DNA of 64,000 bases from Kutzneria kofuensis (GCF_014203355.1 NZ_JACHIR010000001.1:2420038-2484037); one strand, 5' to 3'; counted from the first letter of the stretch, positions 51,796 to 61,292 are shown. Numbers and translations: made by a program. Notes: a model not told the origin generated them from the sequence alone.

Positions 51796-52929
51796 GCGAT
51801 GACGGCTGTCCGCACCGACGCGAGCCAGCTGTGGGCCCGCCTGCCCAGCCACCTCGGCGCCCGCTTCCGCCCGTACGCCGGGAGGCTGGCGCGCGAGGTG
51901 GTCCGCGAGATCCAGCGCTCGGTCCCCGCCTATGCCCGCCCGCTGCGCGGCAAGTTCGGCCAGGTCCTCGTCGGCGGCGTGGAGCGGGCGATCGTGCACT
52001 GCTTCGAAAGCGTCGGCAATCCCCAGGTCTCGACGGCCGAGTGGACGGCGTGGTTCCGCTACGTCGGCCGGGTGGAGTTCACCGAGGGCCGCACCACCGA
52101 GTCGATGCAGACGGCGGTCCGGGTCGGCGCCCGCGTCGCCTGGCGCAACCTGTCCGCGGCCGGGCGCGAACTCGGCATCCCGCCCGATGTCCTGCTCCTC
52201 ACCGCGGAAGCGATCTTCGCGTACGTGGACGAGCTGTGCCGGGTCGCGGTCGAGGGCTACGCGGAGGCGCAGCGCCAGGCCACGGCGGGCGATGAGCGCC
52301 AACGGGCGCAGCTGCTGCGACTGATCCTCGCGGACCCGCCGACGCCTACGGAATCGATTGAGGCGCAAGCGATCGCCGCCAACTGGCCGTTGCCGGGCCA
52401 AGCCGCGGTGATAGCCCTCGCCAACGACACAGTCATCCGGTCGGACCCGGACTACCTCACCGACGGCGGCTGCGTCCTCACCGCCCACCCCGAGCGAGCG
52501 ATAAAGCGCCTGTCCAGACCGATGGCCGTCGGCCCGACCGTCCCGCTCGCCCAGGCACGGCAATCGCTGGCGCTGGCGCGACGGGCCGTCGCCCTCTCGA
52601 AGCGCGGCGTCATCGACGGACCTGTCGTCCGGTGTGATGACCACCTGCTCACTCTGCTGCTGCACGCCGACGAGTTCCTGCTCGACGAGCTGAACCGCCG
52701 CAGCCTCGCCCCGTTCGCCGGCCTCACGCCCAAGCAGCGCGAGCGGCTGTCGGCGACACTGCTCGCCTGGCTGGACACGCGCGGTGGCGTCAACGAGATC
52801 GCCGCCCGCCTCGACGTGCACCCGCAGACGGTCCGCTACCGCATGCACCAGATCGACCAACTCGTCGGCGACCGCATCCACGACCCGGTCCGCCGGCTGG
52901 AACTGGAGATCGCACTCCGGCATGGTTAG
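51796..52929 (+). CDS. PucR-family (CdaR-like) transcriptional regulator
   Basis: This 377-residue regulator has a helical N-terminal sensor (RPYAGRLAREVVREIQRSVPAYARP) and a middle region with ADEFLLDELNRRSLAPFAGL. The C-terminal PucR HTH has SATLLAWLDTRGGVNEIAARLDVHPQTVRYRMHQIDQLVG followed by DPVRRLELEIALR. Such regulators control purine, amino-acid or aromatic catabolism. The neighbouring PaaI-type thioesterase, 8 nt downstream, is the likely co-transcribed partner. ATG at 51796 is chosen because the family N terminus starts there. Confidence 0.87.
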   Translation, partial: AMTAVRTDASQLWARLPSHLGARFRPYAGRLAREVVREIQRSVPAYARPLRGKFGQVLVGGVERAIVHCFESVGNPQVSTAEWTAWFRYVGRVEFTEGRTTESMQTAVRVGARVAWRNLSAAGRELGIPPDVLLLTAEAIFAYVDELCRVAVEGYAEAQRQATAGDERQRAQLLRLILADPPTPTESIEAQAIAANWPLPGQAAVIALANDTVIRSDPDYLTDGGCVLTAHPERAIKRLSRPMAVGPTVPLAQARQSLALARRAVALSKRGVIDGPVVRCDDHLLTLLLHADEFLLDELNRRSLAPFAGLTPKQRERLSATLLAWLDTRGGVNEIAARLDVHPQTVRYRMHQIDQLVGDRIHDPVRRLELEIALRHG

Positions 52930-52937
52930 CTCCACCC

Positions 52938-53303
52938 GTGTACGACCGCGACCACGCCAGCAAAGCGCTGGGCATCGTCATCCAGCAGGACGAGCCCGGC
53001 GCCGCCACCGCGACCATGACCGTCACCGAGCAGATGCTCAACGGCCACGGCATCGCCCACGGCGGTTACGTGTTCCTGCTCGCCGACACCGCGTTCGCCT
53101 ATGCGTGCAACAGCTACGGTCCGGTGACCGTCGCCCAGTCGGGTCAGGTGACCTTCCTGCGGCCGGCGGCGCTGGGCGACGAACTGGTCGCAAGGGCAAC
53201 GGAACGCGGTCGTTTCGGCCGCAACGGCATCTACGACGTGACGGTCACCCGGACGGATGGCGTGGTGATAGCGGAGTTCCGGGGCCAGAGCCGTCAGACC
53301 TGA
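52938..53303 (+). CDS. paaI: PaaI-like hydroxyphenylacetyl-CoA thioesterase (HotDog fold)
   Basis: This is a 121-residue HotDog thioesterase. NGHGIAHGGYVFLLADTAFAYACNSYG holds the catalytic Asp of the PaaI type (ADxAF), followed by SGQVTFLRPAALGDELVARA. PaaI clears dead-end hydroxyphenylacetyl-CoA esters in phenylacetate catabolism. No other paa genes are in the window, so the symbol rests on similarity only. The GTG start is 8 nt after the PucR stop. The last 10 nt overlap the convergent glycosyltransferase gene. Confidence 0.82.
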   Translation: MYDRDHASKALGIVIQQDEPGAATATMTVTEQMLNGHGIAHGGYVFLLADTAFAYACNSYGPVTVAQSGQVTFLRPAALGDELVARATERGRFGRNGIYDVTVTRTDGVVIAEFRGQSRQT

Positions 53304-54286
53304 GGAGCGACGGCTTCCGTCCAGCCGCGCAACGCCTTCTCCAGCGCCACGGCGGAGTCCGCGCTGTCCATCGACGCCGCGGTGCGGACGCCGCCGGCGA
53401 CCAGCCGCGTGCGCAGCTCGCGGTCCAGCATCAGCCGGACCAGCGACTCCGCCATCGCGTTCACGTCGCCGGGCTCGACCAGCAGGCCGTCCCGGTCGTG
53501 CTCGACGAAGTCGGCCAGCGCGCTGCCGCGGACGCCGACCACCGCCGAGCCGCACGCCATCGCCTGCGCAGCGCTGGTGGCGTTGCCCAGGTGGACGGCG
53601 TCGCGCTGGTAGACCTGGCGCACCAGCTCGTGGGTGGGCAGCGACCTCAGGTAGCGGATCCAACTGGGCAGTCGCTCCGGGCGGCGACCGGCGCCGAAGG
53701 CGGTGACCTCCATGGTGGGCAACAGGGCCCGGGTCCGTTCCAACGCCTCCAACGCGGTCGCCGCCCCGGCGTCCGGTCCGACCAGCACGCTCACCCGGTG
53801 CCCGCGCGGCAGCGCCGGATGTGGCGGCCGGAAGACCGCGAGGTTGAGCCCCTGGGACACGACTGTCACGGCGGAGCTGGGCACACCGAGTCCATTCAGG
53901 ACGCCGGCGAGGCGCTCCGACGTGGCGATCTTGGGCACGGCCAGTCGTAGTTCAGGGTCCGCCCCCCACTGCTCACGGGACTGAACCAGCTGCCCTGCCC
54001 GGCCGTGGCGGTCGGACAACGCGGGCAGCAGCTTCGACGTGCTGGCATCGGTCGCCAGCACGACATCCCCGTCCGGTACGACGTCCGGGGACAGCCGTGC
54101 GGTCGTCACGACCCGCACCGAGGACGGTCCGCGGCCCCTGCGCGACCAGCCGGGCACCCGCAGCCCGAGCCGCTCGCGCAGCCGGACCACGTTGATCTCG
54201 TGGCCACGGGCCGCCAACTCGTCGGCATATCCCTGGATCACCTGCGCACCGACAACCGGTGTCGGACACACGAAGGTGACGCGCAT
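53294..54286 (-). CDS. Glycosyltransferase family 4 (GT-B)
   Basis: This 330-residue protein begins MRVTFVCPTPVVGAQVIQGYADELAARGHEI, the N-terminal Rossmann domain of GT-B enzymes. The C-terminal domain has HLGNATSAAQAMACGSAVVGVRGSALADFVEHDRDGLLVEPGD, the donor-site loop and the E-x7-E-like pattern of GT4. ATG at 54286 has GGAG at good spacing. It diverges from the exopolysaccharide cluster and probably belongs to it functionally. Donor and acceptor cannot be named. Confidence 0.87.
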   Translation of the reverse strand: MRVTFVCPTPVVGAQVIQGYADELAARGHEINVVRLRERLGLRVPGWSRRGRGPSSVRVVTTARLSPDVVPDGDVVLATDASTSKLLPALSDRHGRAGQLVQSREQWGADPELRLAVPKIATSERLAGVLNGLGVPSSAVTVVSQGLNLAVFRPPHPALPRGHRVSVLVGPDAGAATALEALERTRALLPTMEVTAFGAGRRPERLPSWIRYLRSLPTHELVRQVYQRDAVHLGNATSAAQAMACGSAVVGVRGSALADFVEHDRDGLLVEPGDVNAMAESLVRLMLDRELRTRLVAGGVRTAASMDSADSAVALEKALRGWTEAVAPQV

Positions 54287-54701
54287 ACCGGCACTCCACT
54301 CCACTAGAGACGTCAGATGCCCCGCACATCGAGCCCGGGGCCCCGACGTTACGACCCCGTGGGGCCGCACCCGGTTCAACTGCGCCGCCCCCGCCCGGGT
54401 TATGCGGCCGTTCAGCCCAATCCGCCACCACACCGCCGGATCTGTTGTCACCACCGGTAATCGGCACGAGGGTCGCTACGGCAAACGCAGCAACGCCGCT
54501 GAGCCGAGCGGCGCAGCCCTTCCCTCGAGCAGGTGATCACCGGGGATTTGTTGCCAGCAAAGCGAAACAGCCGCTGTAACGAGGCAGGCGCGAAACCCGA
54601 GAAGGATCGTGGACGTCCACCTCGTTCTCTGACCCATCACAGTTGACGTAGCGCCCCGTGGCGCGAGGTAGTCGCAGTCGGTCCTGCACAAGGGAATGTG
54701 T
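54287..54701. other. Gene-free divergent region upstream of the exopolysaccharide operon
   Basis: These 415 bp separate the GT4 gene from the phosphoglycosyl transferase gene. I see a 12-bp palindrome (54609-54620) and a -35-like TTGACG (54643) near the right end. The left 300 bp show no ORF with a ribosome site and no recognisable riboswitch. Confidence 0.5.
54609..54671 (+). promoter_or_regulatory. Candidate promoter and operator of the exopolysaccharide operon
   Basis: The perfect palindrome GTGGACGTCCAC (54609-54620) lies just upstream of a -35-like TTGACG (54643-54648). The AGGTAG hexamer, 17 nt on (54666-54671), is a weak -10. The predicted start would be about 25 bp before the first ATG. 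Weakly supported. Confidence 0.3.
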
Positions 54702-56225
54702 ATGAGAGGGCAACCGAGGGGGACCCCCAGGATGGCACTGCTGCCACACGAGCACTCGCACATGCTGACCGTCACGTCCACCCGCTGGCACGGCCGGCAC
54801 CGGCATCACCGGTCGCCGCTGACCGTCTGGGAGAGCCGGTACCGCACCGCGGTGATCATGTCCGACGTGCTGGCCACCGCGATCGCCACCCTGCTCGCGA
54901 CCGTCCTGATCGGACGCGAGCTGCCGGACTACCTCGGCCAGCTGCCCCGGCTGGTCAGCGTCGCCGCGCTACTCATAGTGGTTGCCGCGCTGCCCGCGAA
55001 CCGCGCCTGGGACCCGAAGGTCCTGGGGCAGGGCGCCGAGGAGTTCCGAAGACTCGGCAAGGCGCTCATCGCCACCGCCGTGACACTGTCGGTGGCCGGG
55101 GTCGCCTTCGAGCTGACCCACCTGCGGCTGTGGGTGTTCTTCGTGGTTCCGGCGGTCGGGGCGGTGGCGTTCCCCGGCCGCTATCTGCTGCGCCGGCTGC
55201 TGCACAGCAGGCGGGGCAAGGGTGAGTGCCTGCTGCCGGTGATGGCGGCGGGCAGTGCGGAGTGGGCGGCGGACCTGATCGCCCGCACCCGCAAGGAGCC
55301 CCACAACGGCTGGCGCGTCGAGGCCGTGTGCACGCCGGACGGCTTCGGCCAGGACGGCACGCAGGAGGTCGCCGGCGTGCCGGTGGTCGGCGCGCTCGGG
55401 GATCTGACCGAACGGGCACAACCCGGCGGCTATCGGGTCGTCGCCGTCGCCGCGGATCCATATTGGACGCCGCGACAGCTGCAGCGGCTGGCGTGGGAGC
55501 TGGAGGACACCGAGTCCGAACTGGTCGTCGCGCCGGTGCTGATGGAGCTGGCCGGGCCGCGGCTGCACGTGTCCGGCGTGGTCGGCATGCCGCTGCTGCG
55601 GGTGCAGGCGCCGACGTTCGGCCGGGCCAAGCGAGTGATCAAGAACATCGTGGACCGGGTCGGCGCGCTGCTGCTGCTCACGCTGCTGGCGCCGGTGCTG
55701 CTGGCCATCGCGGTGATCGTCAAGACCGACGACGGCGGGCCGGTGCTGTTCCGGCAGAAGCGGGTCGGCCAGGGCGGCAAGCCGTTCACCATGTGGAAGT
55801 TCCGCACCATGGTGGTCAACGCCGACGCCCTGCTCGACGAGCTGCGCGCCAGCAACCAGGGCGCGGGGCCGCTGTTCAAGATGCGCCAGGACCCACGGGT
55901 GACCGGGCCGGGCCGGCTGCTGCGCCGGTACTCGCTGGACGAGCTGCCGCAGCTGGTCAACGTGCTGACCGGCGCGATGTCGCTGGTGGGGCCGCGGCCG
56001 CCGCTGCCGCACGAGGTCGAGCAGTACGGCGCCGACGCGGGCCGGCGGCTGCTGGTCAAGCCGGGGCTGACCGGGCTGTGGCAGATCAGCGGGCGCAGCG
56101 ACCTGCCGTGGGAGGAAGCGCTGCGGCTGGACCTGCGGTACGTGGAGGACTGGTCGCTGGCGCTGGACGCGATCATCCTGTGGAAGACCGTGCGGGCGGT
56201 CTTCAGCGGCCAGGGCGCGTACTGA
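54702..56225 (+). CDS. Polyprenyl-phosphate sugar phosphotransferase (exopolysaccharide initiating enzyme)
   Basis: This 507-residue membrane enzyme has about four N-terminal TM helices, a CoA-binding-like middle domain, a fifth hydrophobic helix and the C-terminal Bac_transf domain. That domain shows KRVIKNIVDRVGALLLLTLL, VLFRQKRVGQGGKPFTMWKFRTM, RYSLDELPQLVNVLTGAMSLVGPRPPLPHE and PGLTGLWQISGRSD. It transfers a sugar-phosphate to undecaprenyl phosphate to begin repeat-unit synthesis (WbaP/WcaJ type). ATG at 54702 is chosen because AGGGA lies 6 nt upstream; ATGs at 54696 and 54732 are alternatives. It opens the polysaccharide operon. Confidence 0.92.
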   Translation: MRGQPRGTPRMALLPHEHSHMLTVTSTRWHGRHRHHRSPLTVWESRYRTAVIMSDVLATAIATLLATVLIGRELPDYLGQLPRLVSVAALLIVVAALPANRAWDPKVLGQGAEEFRRLGKALIATAVTLSVAGVAFELTHLRLWVFFVVPAVGAVAFPGRYLLRRLLHSRRGKGECLLPVMAAGSAEWAADLIARTRKEPHNGWRVEAVCTPDGFGQDGTQEVAGVPVVGALGDLTERAQPGGYRVVAVAADPYWTPRQLQRLAWELEDTESELVVAPVLMELAGPRLHVSGVVGMPLLRVQAPTFGRAKRVIKNIVDRVGALLLLTLLAPVLLAIAVIVKTDDGGPVLFRQKRVGQGGKPFTMWKFRTMVVNADALLDELRASNQGAGPLFKMRQDPRVTGPGRLLRRYSLDELPQLVNVLTGAMSLVGPRPPLPHEVEQYGADAGRRLLVKPGLTGLWQISGRSDLPWEEALRLDLRYVEDWSLALDAIILWKTVRAVFSGQGAY

Positions 56226-56226
56226 G

Positions 56227-57141
56227 ATGCCCGGGAGCTGGCACGGCGTTCGGGCACTCGTGACCGGCGCGACCGGCTTCATCGGCGCGCACCTGGTGCG
56301 GCGGCTGACCGGGCTCGGCGCCGTCGTGCACGCGGTGAGCCGGCAGGTGCGGGACCACGTCGACGGCGGGGAGACCTGGCACGTCGCCGATCTCTGCGAT
56401 GCCGACCGGGTCGGCGCGGTGCTGCGCGCCGCGGAACCGGATGTGGTGTTCCACTTGGCCAGTGAGGTCACCGGCGCGCGGGAGGTCCGGCTGGTCCGGC
56501 CCACGCTGGAGAGCAATCTGGACAGCGCGGTCAACCTGCTGACCGCCGTCGCCGACGCGGCGCCGGCCGGCCGGCTGGTGCTGGCCGGCTCGGTGGAGGA
56601 GCCGCGTCCCGAGGACGGCGCGGCCGCGGCGTGTTCGCCGTACGCGGTGGCGAAGTGGGCGGTGTCGGGCTACGCGCGGATGTTCCACGAGCTGTGGGAC
56701 GTGCCGGTGACGACGCTGCGCATCAGCATGGTGTACGGGCCGGGGCAGCGGGATCTGCGCAAGCTGATCCCGTACGCCACAACGACATTGCTGCGCGGGG
56801 AGGTGCCGGAGCTGACCAGCGGCACCCGGTTGGTGGATTGGATCTACGTCGACGACGTGGTCGACGCGTTCCTGGCGGCGGCGAGCTCGGCGCGGGCGCC
56901 GGGCCAGGTGTTCGACATCGGCTCGGGCACCCAGCTGTCGATCAGGGACACCGTCGAACTGCTCGCCAAGATCATCGGCGCGCACCAGCAGCCGCGCTTC
57001 GGCGCGATCGCCGACCGGCCGCTGGACCGCGCGCAGGTGGCCGACATCGGGCCGGCGGGCGACCTTCTCGACTGGCGCCCCCGGGTGGGGCTCGAGACCG
57101 GACTGCGCCGAACAGCCGACTGGTATTCCGCCACCCTGTAA
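56227..57141 (+). CDS. NAD-dependent sugar epimerase/dehydratase
   Basis: This 304-residue extended SDR starts VRALVTGATGFIGAHLVRRL with the GxxGxxG motif near residue 14. It has VVFHLASEV, the catalytic SPYAVAKWAVSGYARMF (YxxxK), TTLRISMVYGPGQRD and VDWIYVDDVVDAFL. It would epimerise, dehydrate or reduce a nucleotide sugar for the polysaccharide. Start is 1 nt after the preceding stop, so it is coupled. Sugar specificity is unknown. Confidence 0.9.
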   Translation: MPGSWHGVRALVTGATGFIGAHLVRRLTGLGAVVHAVSRQVRDHVDGGETWHVADLCDADRVGAVLRAAEPDVVFHLASEVTGAREVRLVRPTLESNLDSAVNLLTAVADAAPAGRLVLAGSVEEPRPEDGAAAACSPYAVAKWAVSGYARMFHELWDVPVTTLRISMVYGPGQRDLRKLIPYATTTLLRGEVPELTSGTRLVDWIYVDDVVDAFLAAASSARAPGQVFDIGSGTQLSIRDTVELLAKIIGAHQQPRFGAIADRPLDRAQVADIGPAGDLLDWRPRVGLETGLRRTADWYSATL

Positions 57142-57207
57142 CGGATTCGGCCGGAACGTCCGATATCACGAGCGATCAGTCGGCGAGTCGTGGAGGTGGG
57201 GGCGGTC

Positions 57208-57876
57208 ATGTCCCAGTCGGTCGTCAACCTCACGGTGCACGGCATCGGACCGACGAGCAGGCCGCTGGAGCCGGACGAGGACAAGACCTGGGTCACCGTC
57301 GACCAGTTCGAACGGGTGCTGGACGCGGCGGTGGGCCGGCCGGACGTGCGGATCACCTTCGACGACGGCAACGCCTCCGACGTCGAGATCGCGTTGCCCC
57401 GGCTGGTGGAACGCGGCCTCAAGGCGGACTTCTTCGTGCTGGCCGGGCTGTTGGGCAAGCCCGGCCGGCTCGACCGGTCCGGCGTGCACGAGCTGATGCG
57501 GGCCGGCATGCGGATCGGCTCGCACGGTTGGGCCCACCGGGACTGGCGGCGGCTGACCGACGAGCAGGCGCGCGAGGAGATCGTGCACGCCGGCACGGTG
57601 CTGGCCGACCTGACCGGCAATCCGGTCACCGAGGTCGCCATCCCCTTCGGCTCCTACGACCGGCACGTGCTGCGCCGGCTGCGGCACGCCGGCGTGAAAC
57701 GGGTCTACACCAGCGATGGCGGCCGGGCGGCCGCCGGCTCCTGGCTGCAGGCCCGCAACAGCCTGCACCACGACATCGGCCCCGGCTGGGCCCACGAGGT
57801 GCTCACCGGGAAGCCGTCGCTGCCCTTGCGTGCCCGCCGGACGGCGGCCCGCGCGGTGAAGCGGTTGCGCGGCTGA
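57208..57876 (+). CDS. Polysaccharide deacetylase (NodB homology, CE4-like)
   Basis: This 222-residue protein carries the NodB metal site: the DD pair in RITFDDGNASD, and SHGWAHRDWRRL, the H-x3-H ligand pair. The AIPFGSYDRHVLRRLRHAG segment matches the CE4 motif with the conserved arginine-like contacts. No signal peptide is evident, so it may act on lipid-linked repeats inside the cell. Of two starts, ATG at 57208 is the natural one; GTG at 57190 would add six residues. Confidence 0.85.
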   Translation: MSQSVVNLTVHGIGPTSRPLEPDEDKTWVTVDQFERVLDAAVGRPDVRITFDDGNASDVEIALPRLVERGLKADFFVLAGLLGKPGRLDRSGVHELMRAGMRIGSHGWAHRDWRRLTDEQAREEIVHAGTVLADLTGNPVTEVAIPFGSYDRHVLRRLRHAGVKRVYTSDGGRAAAGSWLQARNSLHHDIGPGWAHEVLTGKPSLPLRARRTAARAVKRLRG

Positions 57877-57932
57877 CGTTGCCGCGCAACGCCTTCGGTA
57901 ACACGGGTTGAGCGGCGCACGATGACGTGCAC

Positions 57933-58847
57933 ATGAAGGCACGGACCGCGATCGTGGTCGTCACCTACAACAGCGCGCCCGTGCTGGGCGACTGCCTGCG
58001 CTCGCTGGCGCGCGGCGCCGAGGGCGTCGAGCTGACCGACGTCGTCGTCGTCGACAACGCGTCCCGCGACGGCACGCTGGAGCTGGCCGCGTCGTTCACC
58101 GATCTTCCGATGAGGACGGTCCAATTGGGCCGGAACGCCGGATATGCCGCCGGCATCAATGCCGGCGTCAACGAGCTGGACCTGGCCACGCTGGACTCCG
58201 TGCTGGTGATCAACCCGGACTGCCGGCTCTCCCCCGGTGGGCTGGCGCCGCTGCAGAAGGTACTCACAGTGCCTGGGCGCGGCATCGCGGTGCCGCGGTT
58301 GGTCAATCCGGATGGTTCGCTGCAGCCGTCGCTGCGTCGAACGCCCACTGTGCGTAGAGCGTTGGCGGAGGCCGTGATCGGCGGCACCCGCGCCGGACGC
58401 ATCGGCAAACTCGGTGAACTGGTCACGGATCCGCGCGAGTACGAACGGCCGGCCCCGGCGGCCTGGGCCACCGGGGCGGCGATGCTCATCTCCGTGAACG
58501 CCTTGCTGCAGACCGGCCCCTGGGACGAGTCGTTCCTCCTCTACAGCGAGGAGACCGAATTCGCGCTGCGCGCGGCCGACCGCGGCTGGTCGCTGTGGTA
58601 CGAGCCGAGCGCGGTGGTCGAGCACATCGGCGGCGAGGCCGACACCAATCCCATGCTTGCGGCCCTGTTGACGGTGAACCGCGTTCGACTGTTCCGCCGC
58701 CGCCGCGGCTTCGTGCCGGCGCTGGCGTACTACTTCGCTGTAGTACTGGGGGAATCGGCGCGGGCGCTCGCCGGCCGGCAGACCTCCCGCGCCTCGGTCG
58801 CCGCGTTGCTACGGCCGTCCCGCCGCATCCAGACCCTGGCCAGCTGA
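57933..58847 (+). CDS. Glycosyltransferase family 2 (rhamnosyltransferase-like)
   Basis: This 304-residue GT-A enzyme begins RTAIVVVTYNSAPVLGDCLRSL. It has VVVVDNASRDGTLELA with the nucleotide-binding Asp, GRNAGYAAGINAGV and INPDCRLSPGG carrying the DxD-equivalent. WATGAAMLISVNALLQTGPWDESFLLYSEETEFALRA follows. This pattern matches WbbL-like rhamnosyltransferases. ATG at 57933 is preferred; GTG at 57927 is possible. The stop overlaps the next start by 1 nt. Confidence 0.9.
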   Translation: MKARTAIVVVTYNSAPVLGDCLRSLARGAEGVELTDVVVVDNASRDGTLELAASFTDLPMRTVQLGRNAGYAAGINAGVNELDLATLDSVLVINPDCRLSPGGLAPLQKVLTVPGRGIAVPRLVNPDGSLQPSLRRTPTVRRALAEAVIGGTRAGRIGKLGELVTDPREYERPAPAAWATGAAMLISVNALLQTGPWDESFLLYSEETEFALRAADRGWSLWYEPSAVVEHIGGEADTNPMLAALLTVNRVRLFRRRRGFVPALAYYFAVVLGESARALAGRQTSRASVAALLRPSRRIQTLAS

Positions 58848-59896
58848 TGCGCTGGCTGGCGTTCGACGGGCTGGGGCAGCGCGAACTCGATGCCTGGCAC
58901 CGGTTGCGGACAAGCAACCCAGCGCTGGACAGTCCCTATTTCCACCCGGGTTTCGCCGCCGCCGTGCACGCGAGCGGCCGGGCTGTGCACGTTGCCGTGG
59001 ACGAGGACGACGCCGGTGAGATCCGTGCGTTGCTGCCCGGTCACCGTGAGGGATCGACACTGCGGCCGGTCGGGTGGCCCGGCGCCGACTTCCAGGGCCC
59101 GATCGTGCAACCCGGCGAGTCCTTCTCGCCGTTGGCATTGCTCTCCGCAGGCGTGCGGTCGTTCGAATTCGATCATCTGGTGGACGGTGTCGCGGCGTTC
59201 GAGCCGTGGATCCGGTCCCGGCGGGTGTCGCCGTACCTGGACGTGAGCGGCGGACTGGACGGCTACCTCGGCCGGGCCTCGAAGTCGGGGCGCGACAACA
59301 TCTCCCAGGCCCGACGGCGGACCGCGAAGGCGGAACGTGAGCTGGGGCCGGTGAAGTTCCAGATGGACGTCGTCGACGAGGAGCTGTTGCGCCAACTGGT
59401 CGAACTCAAACGCGACCAGTACCGGGCAACCGGTGCAAGGGACTTCTTCGCGGAGGCCGATCGGCTCAACCTCTTGCATCGCTTGCTGCGCACGCGCGGC
59501 CGCGACTTCGGCGGCATCATGTCCACACTGCACGCCGGCGAGAACTTGATCGCCGCTCACTTCGGCATCCGCGCGGATTCCGTGCTGCACTGGTGGTTTC
59601 CGGTGTACGCGCCCGAGCACTCGAAGCTCGCGCCGGGCTGGATGTTGCTCCGTGAACTGATCGTCGCGGCGCCCGCGCTGGGCATCGACCGGATCGACCT
59701 CGGCCGCGGCGACGACGAGTACAAGCGCCGCGCCAAGACCGGTGAATCCACGGTGTGTCAAGGAATCGTCACCCGTAGTTCCAGCCGGCTGGCCCTGCGC
59801 AAGCTGGGCGACACCGTGGTGGCGCGGGCCAAATCCTCCGCGCTGGCACCAGGTCTACGCCGAGTGGTTCGAGGGTTGCGGAACCTCAGGAGGTAA
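58847..59896 (+). CDS. FemAB/BcsL-like GNAT-fold protein (Acetyltransf_6)
   Basis: This 349-residue soluble protein is of the CelD/BcsL type. A first GNAT-like half (YFHPGFAAAVHASGRAVHVAVDEDD) precedes the family core VSPYLDVSGGLDGYLGRASKSGRDNISQARRRTAKAERELG. Then comes VELKRDQYRATGARDFFAEADRLNLLHRLL and the signature GENLIAAHFGIRADSVLHWWFPVYAPEHSKLAPGWMLL. DLGRGDDEYKRRAKT closes it. Members acylate polysaccharide or are needed for its assembly. TGATG overlap with the GT2 gene. Confidence 0.87.
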   Translation: MRWLAFDGLGQRELDAWHRLRTSNPALDSPYFHPGFAAAVHASGRAVHVAVDEDDAGEIRALLPGHREGSTLRPVGWPGADFQGPIVQPGESFSPLALLSAGVRSFEFDHLVDGVAAFEPWIRSRRVSPYLDVSGGLDGYLGRASKSGRDNISQARRRTAKAERELGPVKFQMDVVDEELLRQLVELKRDQYRATGARDFFAEADRLNLLHRLLRTRGRDFGGIMSTLHAGENLIAAHFGIRADSVLHWWFPVYAPEHSKLAPGWMLLRELIVAAPALGIDRIDLGRGDDEYKRRAKTGESTVCQGIVTRSSSRLALRKLGDTVVARAKSSALAPGLRRVVRGLRNLRR

Positions 59897-59960
59897 CGAG
59901 GTCGATGCCTCGCCCGATCAAAGGGCTGCGCGCACGTCGAGCGCGATGGAGGCATCGCAG

Positions 59961-61292
59961 ATGAAGATCAGCGTGTTCGGGCTCGGGTACGTGGGTTGCG
60001 TCTCGGCGGCATGTCTTGCCGCACAGGGGCACCGCGTGGTGGGCGTGGACGTGAACCGGGTCAAGGTGGACCTGATCGCCGCGGGCAAGGCCCCGGTGGT
60101 GGAGGAGCGCATCGGTGAGCTCACGGCGGAAGTCGTGGCCAGCGGGGCGTTGCGGGCCACCACGGACGTGGCCGAGGCGATCGCGGACAGCGACGTCTCC
60201 CTTGTCTGTGTGGGCACGCCCTCGGCGGCGAACGGCAGCCTGTCCACCACCTACCTGGAGCGGGTGTCGGAGGAGATCGGCGCGGCGCTGGCCGCGAAGA
60301 CCGGCCGGCACACCGTGGTGTTCCGCAGCACCATGCTGCCGGGCACCTGCCTGGACCTGTTGCTGCCCATCCTGGAGAAGTCCTCCGGGCTGACCGCGGG
60401 CGTGGACTTCGGCGTCGCGGTGAACCCCGAGTTCCTCCGCGAGGGCACCAGCGTCCGCGACTTCTTCGACCCGCCCAAGACGGTGATCGGCGAGTTCGAC
60501 GCCGCCAGCGGCGACGTGGTGGCCGCGCTGTACGAGGGCCTGCCCGGCGAGGTGTTCCGGGTGCCGGTGCCGGTGGCCGAGATGACCAAGTACGCGGACA
60601 ACGCCTTCCACGGCCTCAAGATCGCCTTCGCCAACGAGCTGGGCTCGGTGGCCCGGGCGCTGAACGTGGACTCGCACCGGGTGATGGACGTGTTCCTCGC
60701 CGACCGTAAGCTCAACGTCAGCCCCGCGTACCTGCGGCCCGGTTTCGCCTTCGGCGGCTCGTGCCTACCCAAGGACCTGCGCGGCCTGGTGTACGCCGCA
60801 CGCCGCGCCGACGTGTCGGTGCCGCTGCTGTCGCACGTGCTGCCGTCCAACGAGGAACACCTCAAGCGCGCCTTCGAGTTCATCGCCGCGACCGGGCGAA
60901 GACGAATCGGCCTGTTCGGCCTGTCGTTCAAGCCCGGCACCGACGACCTGCGCGAGAGCCCCCTGGTGGAGCTGGCCGAACGGCTCCTGGGCAAGGGTTA
61001 CGACCTGCGCATCTACGACGCGAACGTGACGCTGTCCCGGCTCATGGGGGCCAACCGCGAGTACATCGAGGGCCGGCTGCCGCACCTGGGCGAGCTGCTG
61101 TCCAACTCAGTCTCCGATGTCATGGCGCACGCCGAAGTCTGTGTCATCGGATGCCGGGACGACGCCGTCCTGGCCGCGCTCGACCCGAACGGGTTCAACG
61201 CCGCGGGCGAGCGCGTCATCATCGACCTCGTCCGCCTCCCCGACGCCGAGCTGCGCCGGGAACGACCTGGATACGTGGGCCTTGGCTGGTAA
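59961..61292 (+). CDS. GDP-mannose 6-dehydrogenase (AlgD-like)
   Basis: This is a 443-residue member of the UDP/GDP-sugar dehydrogenase family. It oxidises the sugar C6 alcohol to a carboxylate with two NAD+. The Rossmann start is FGLGYVGCVSAACLAAQGH. The catalytic Cys is 268 in FGGSCLPKDLR, the same number I recall for Pseudomonas AlgD. Also present are VNPEFLREGT and a C-terminal LSFKPGTDDLRESPLVELAE. The stretch DLRESPLVELAERLLGKGY closely resembles AlgD as I recall it, so GDP-mannose is the more likely substrate than UDP-glucose. ATG at 59961 has GGAGG 8 nt upstream. It supplies a uronic acid donor for the polymer. Confidence 0.88.
   Translation: MKISVFGLGYVGCVSAACLAAQGHRVVGVDVNRVKVDLIAAGKAPVVEERIGELTAEVVASGALRATTDVAEAIADSDVSLVCVGTPSAANGSLSTTYLERVSEEIGAALAAKTGRHTVVFRSTMLPGTCLDLLLPILEKSSGLTAGVDFGVAVNPEFLREGTSVRDFFDPPKTVIGEFDAASGDVVAALYEGLPGEVFRVPVPVAEMTKYADNAFHGLKIAFANELGSVARALNVDSHRVMDVFLADRKLNVSPAYLRPGFAFGGSCLPKDLRGLVYAARRADVSVPLLSHVLPSNEEHLKRAFEFIAATGRRRIGLFGLSFKPGTDDLRESPLVELAERLLGKGYDLRIYDANVTLSRLMGANREYIEGRLPHLGELLSNSVSDVMAHAEVCVIGCRDDAVLAALDPNGFNAAGERVIIDLVRLPDAELRRERPGYVGLGW

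Noticed and set aside
54287-54695. Possible c-di-AMP or other riboswitch before the polysaccharide operon
   Set aside because: I could not find the conserved core motifs of any riboswitch class; only short palindromes were visible.
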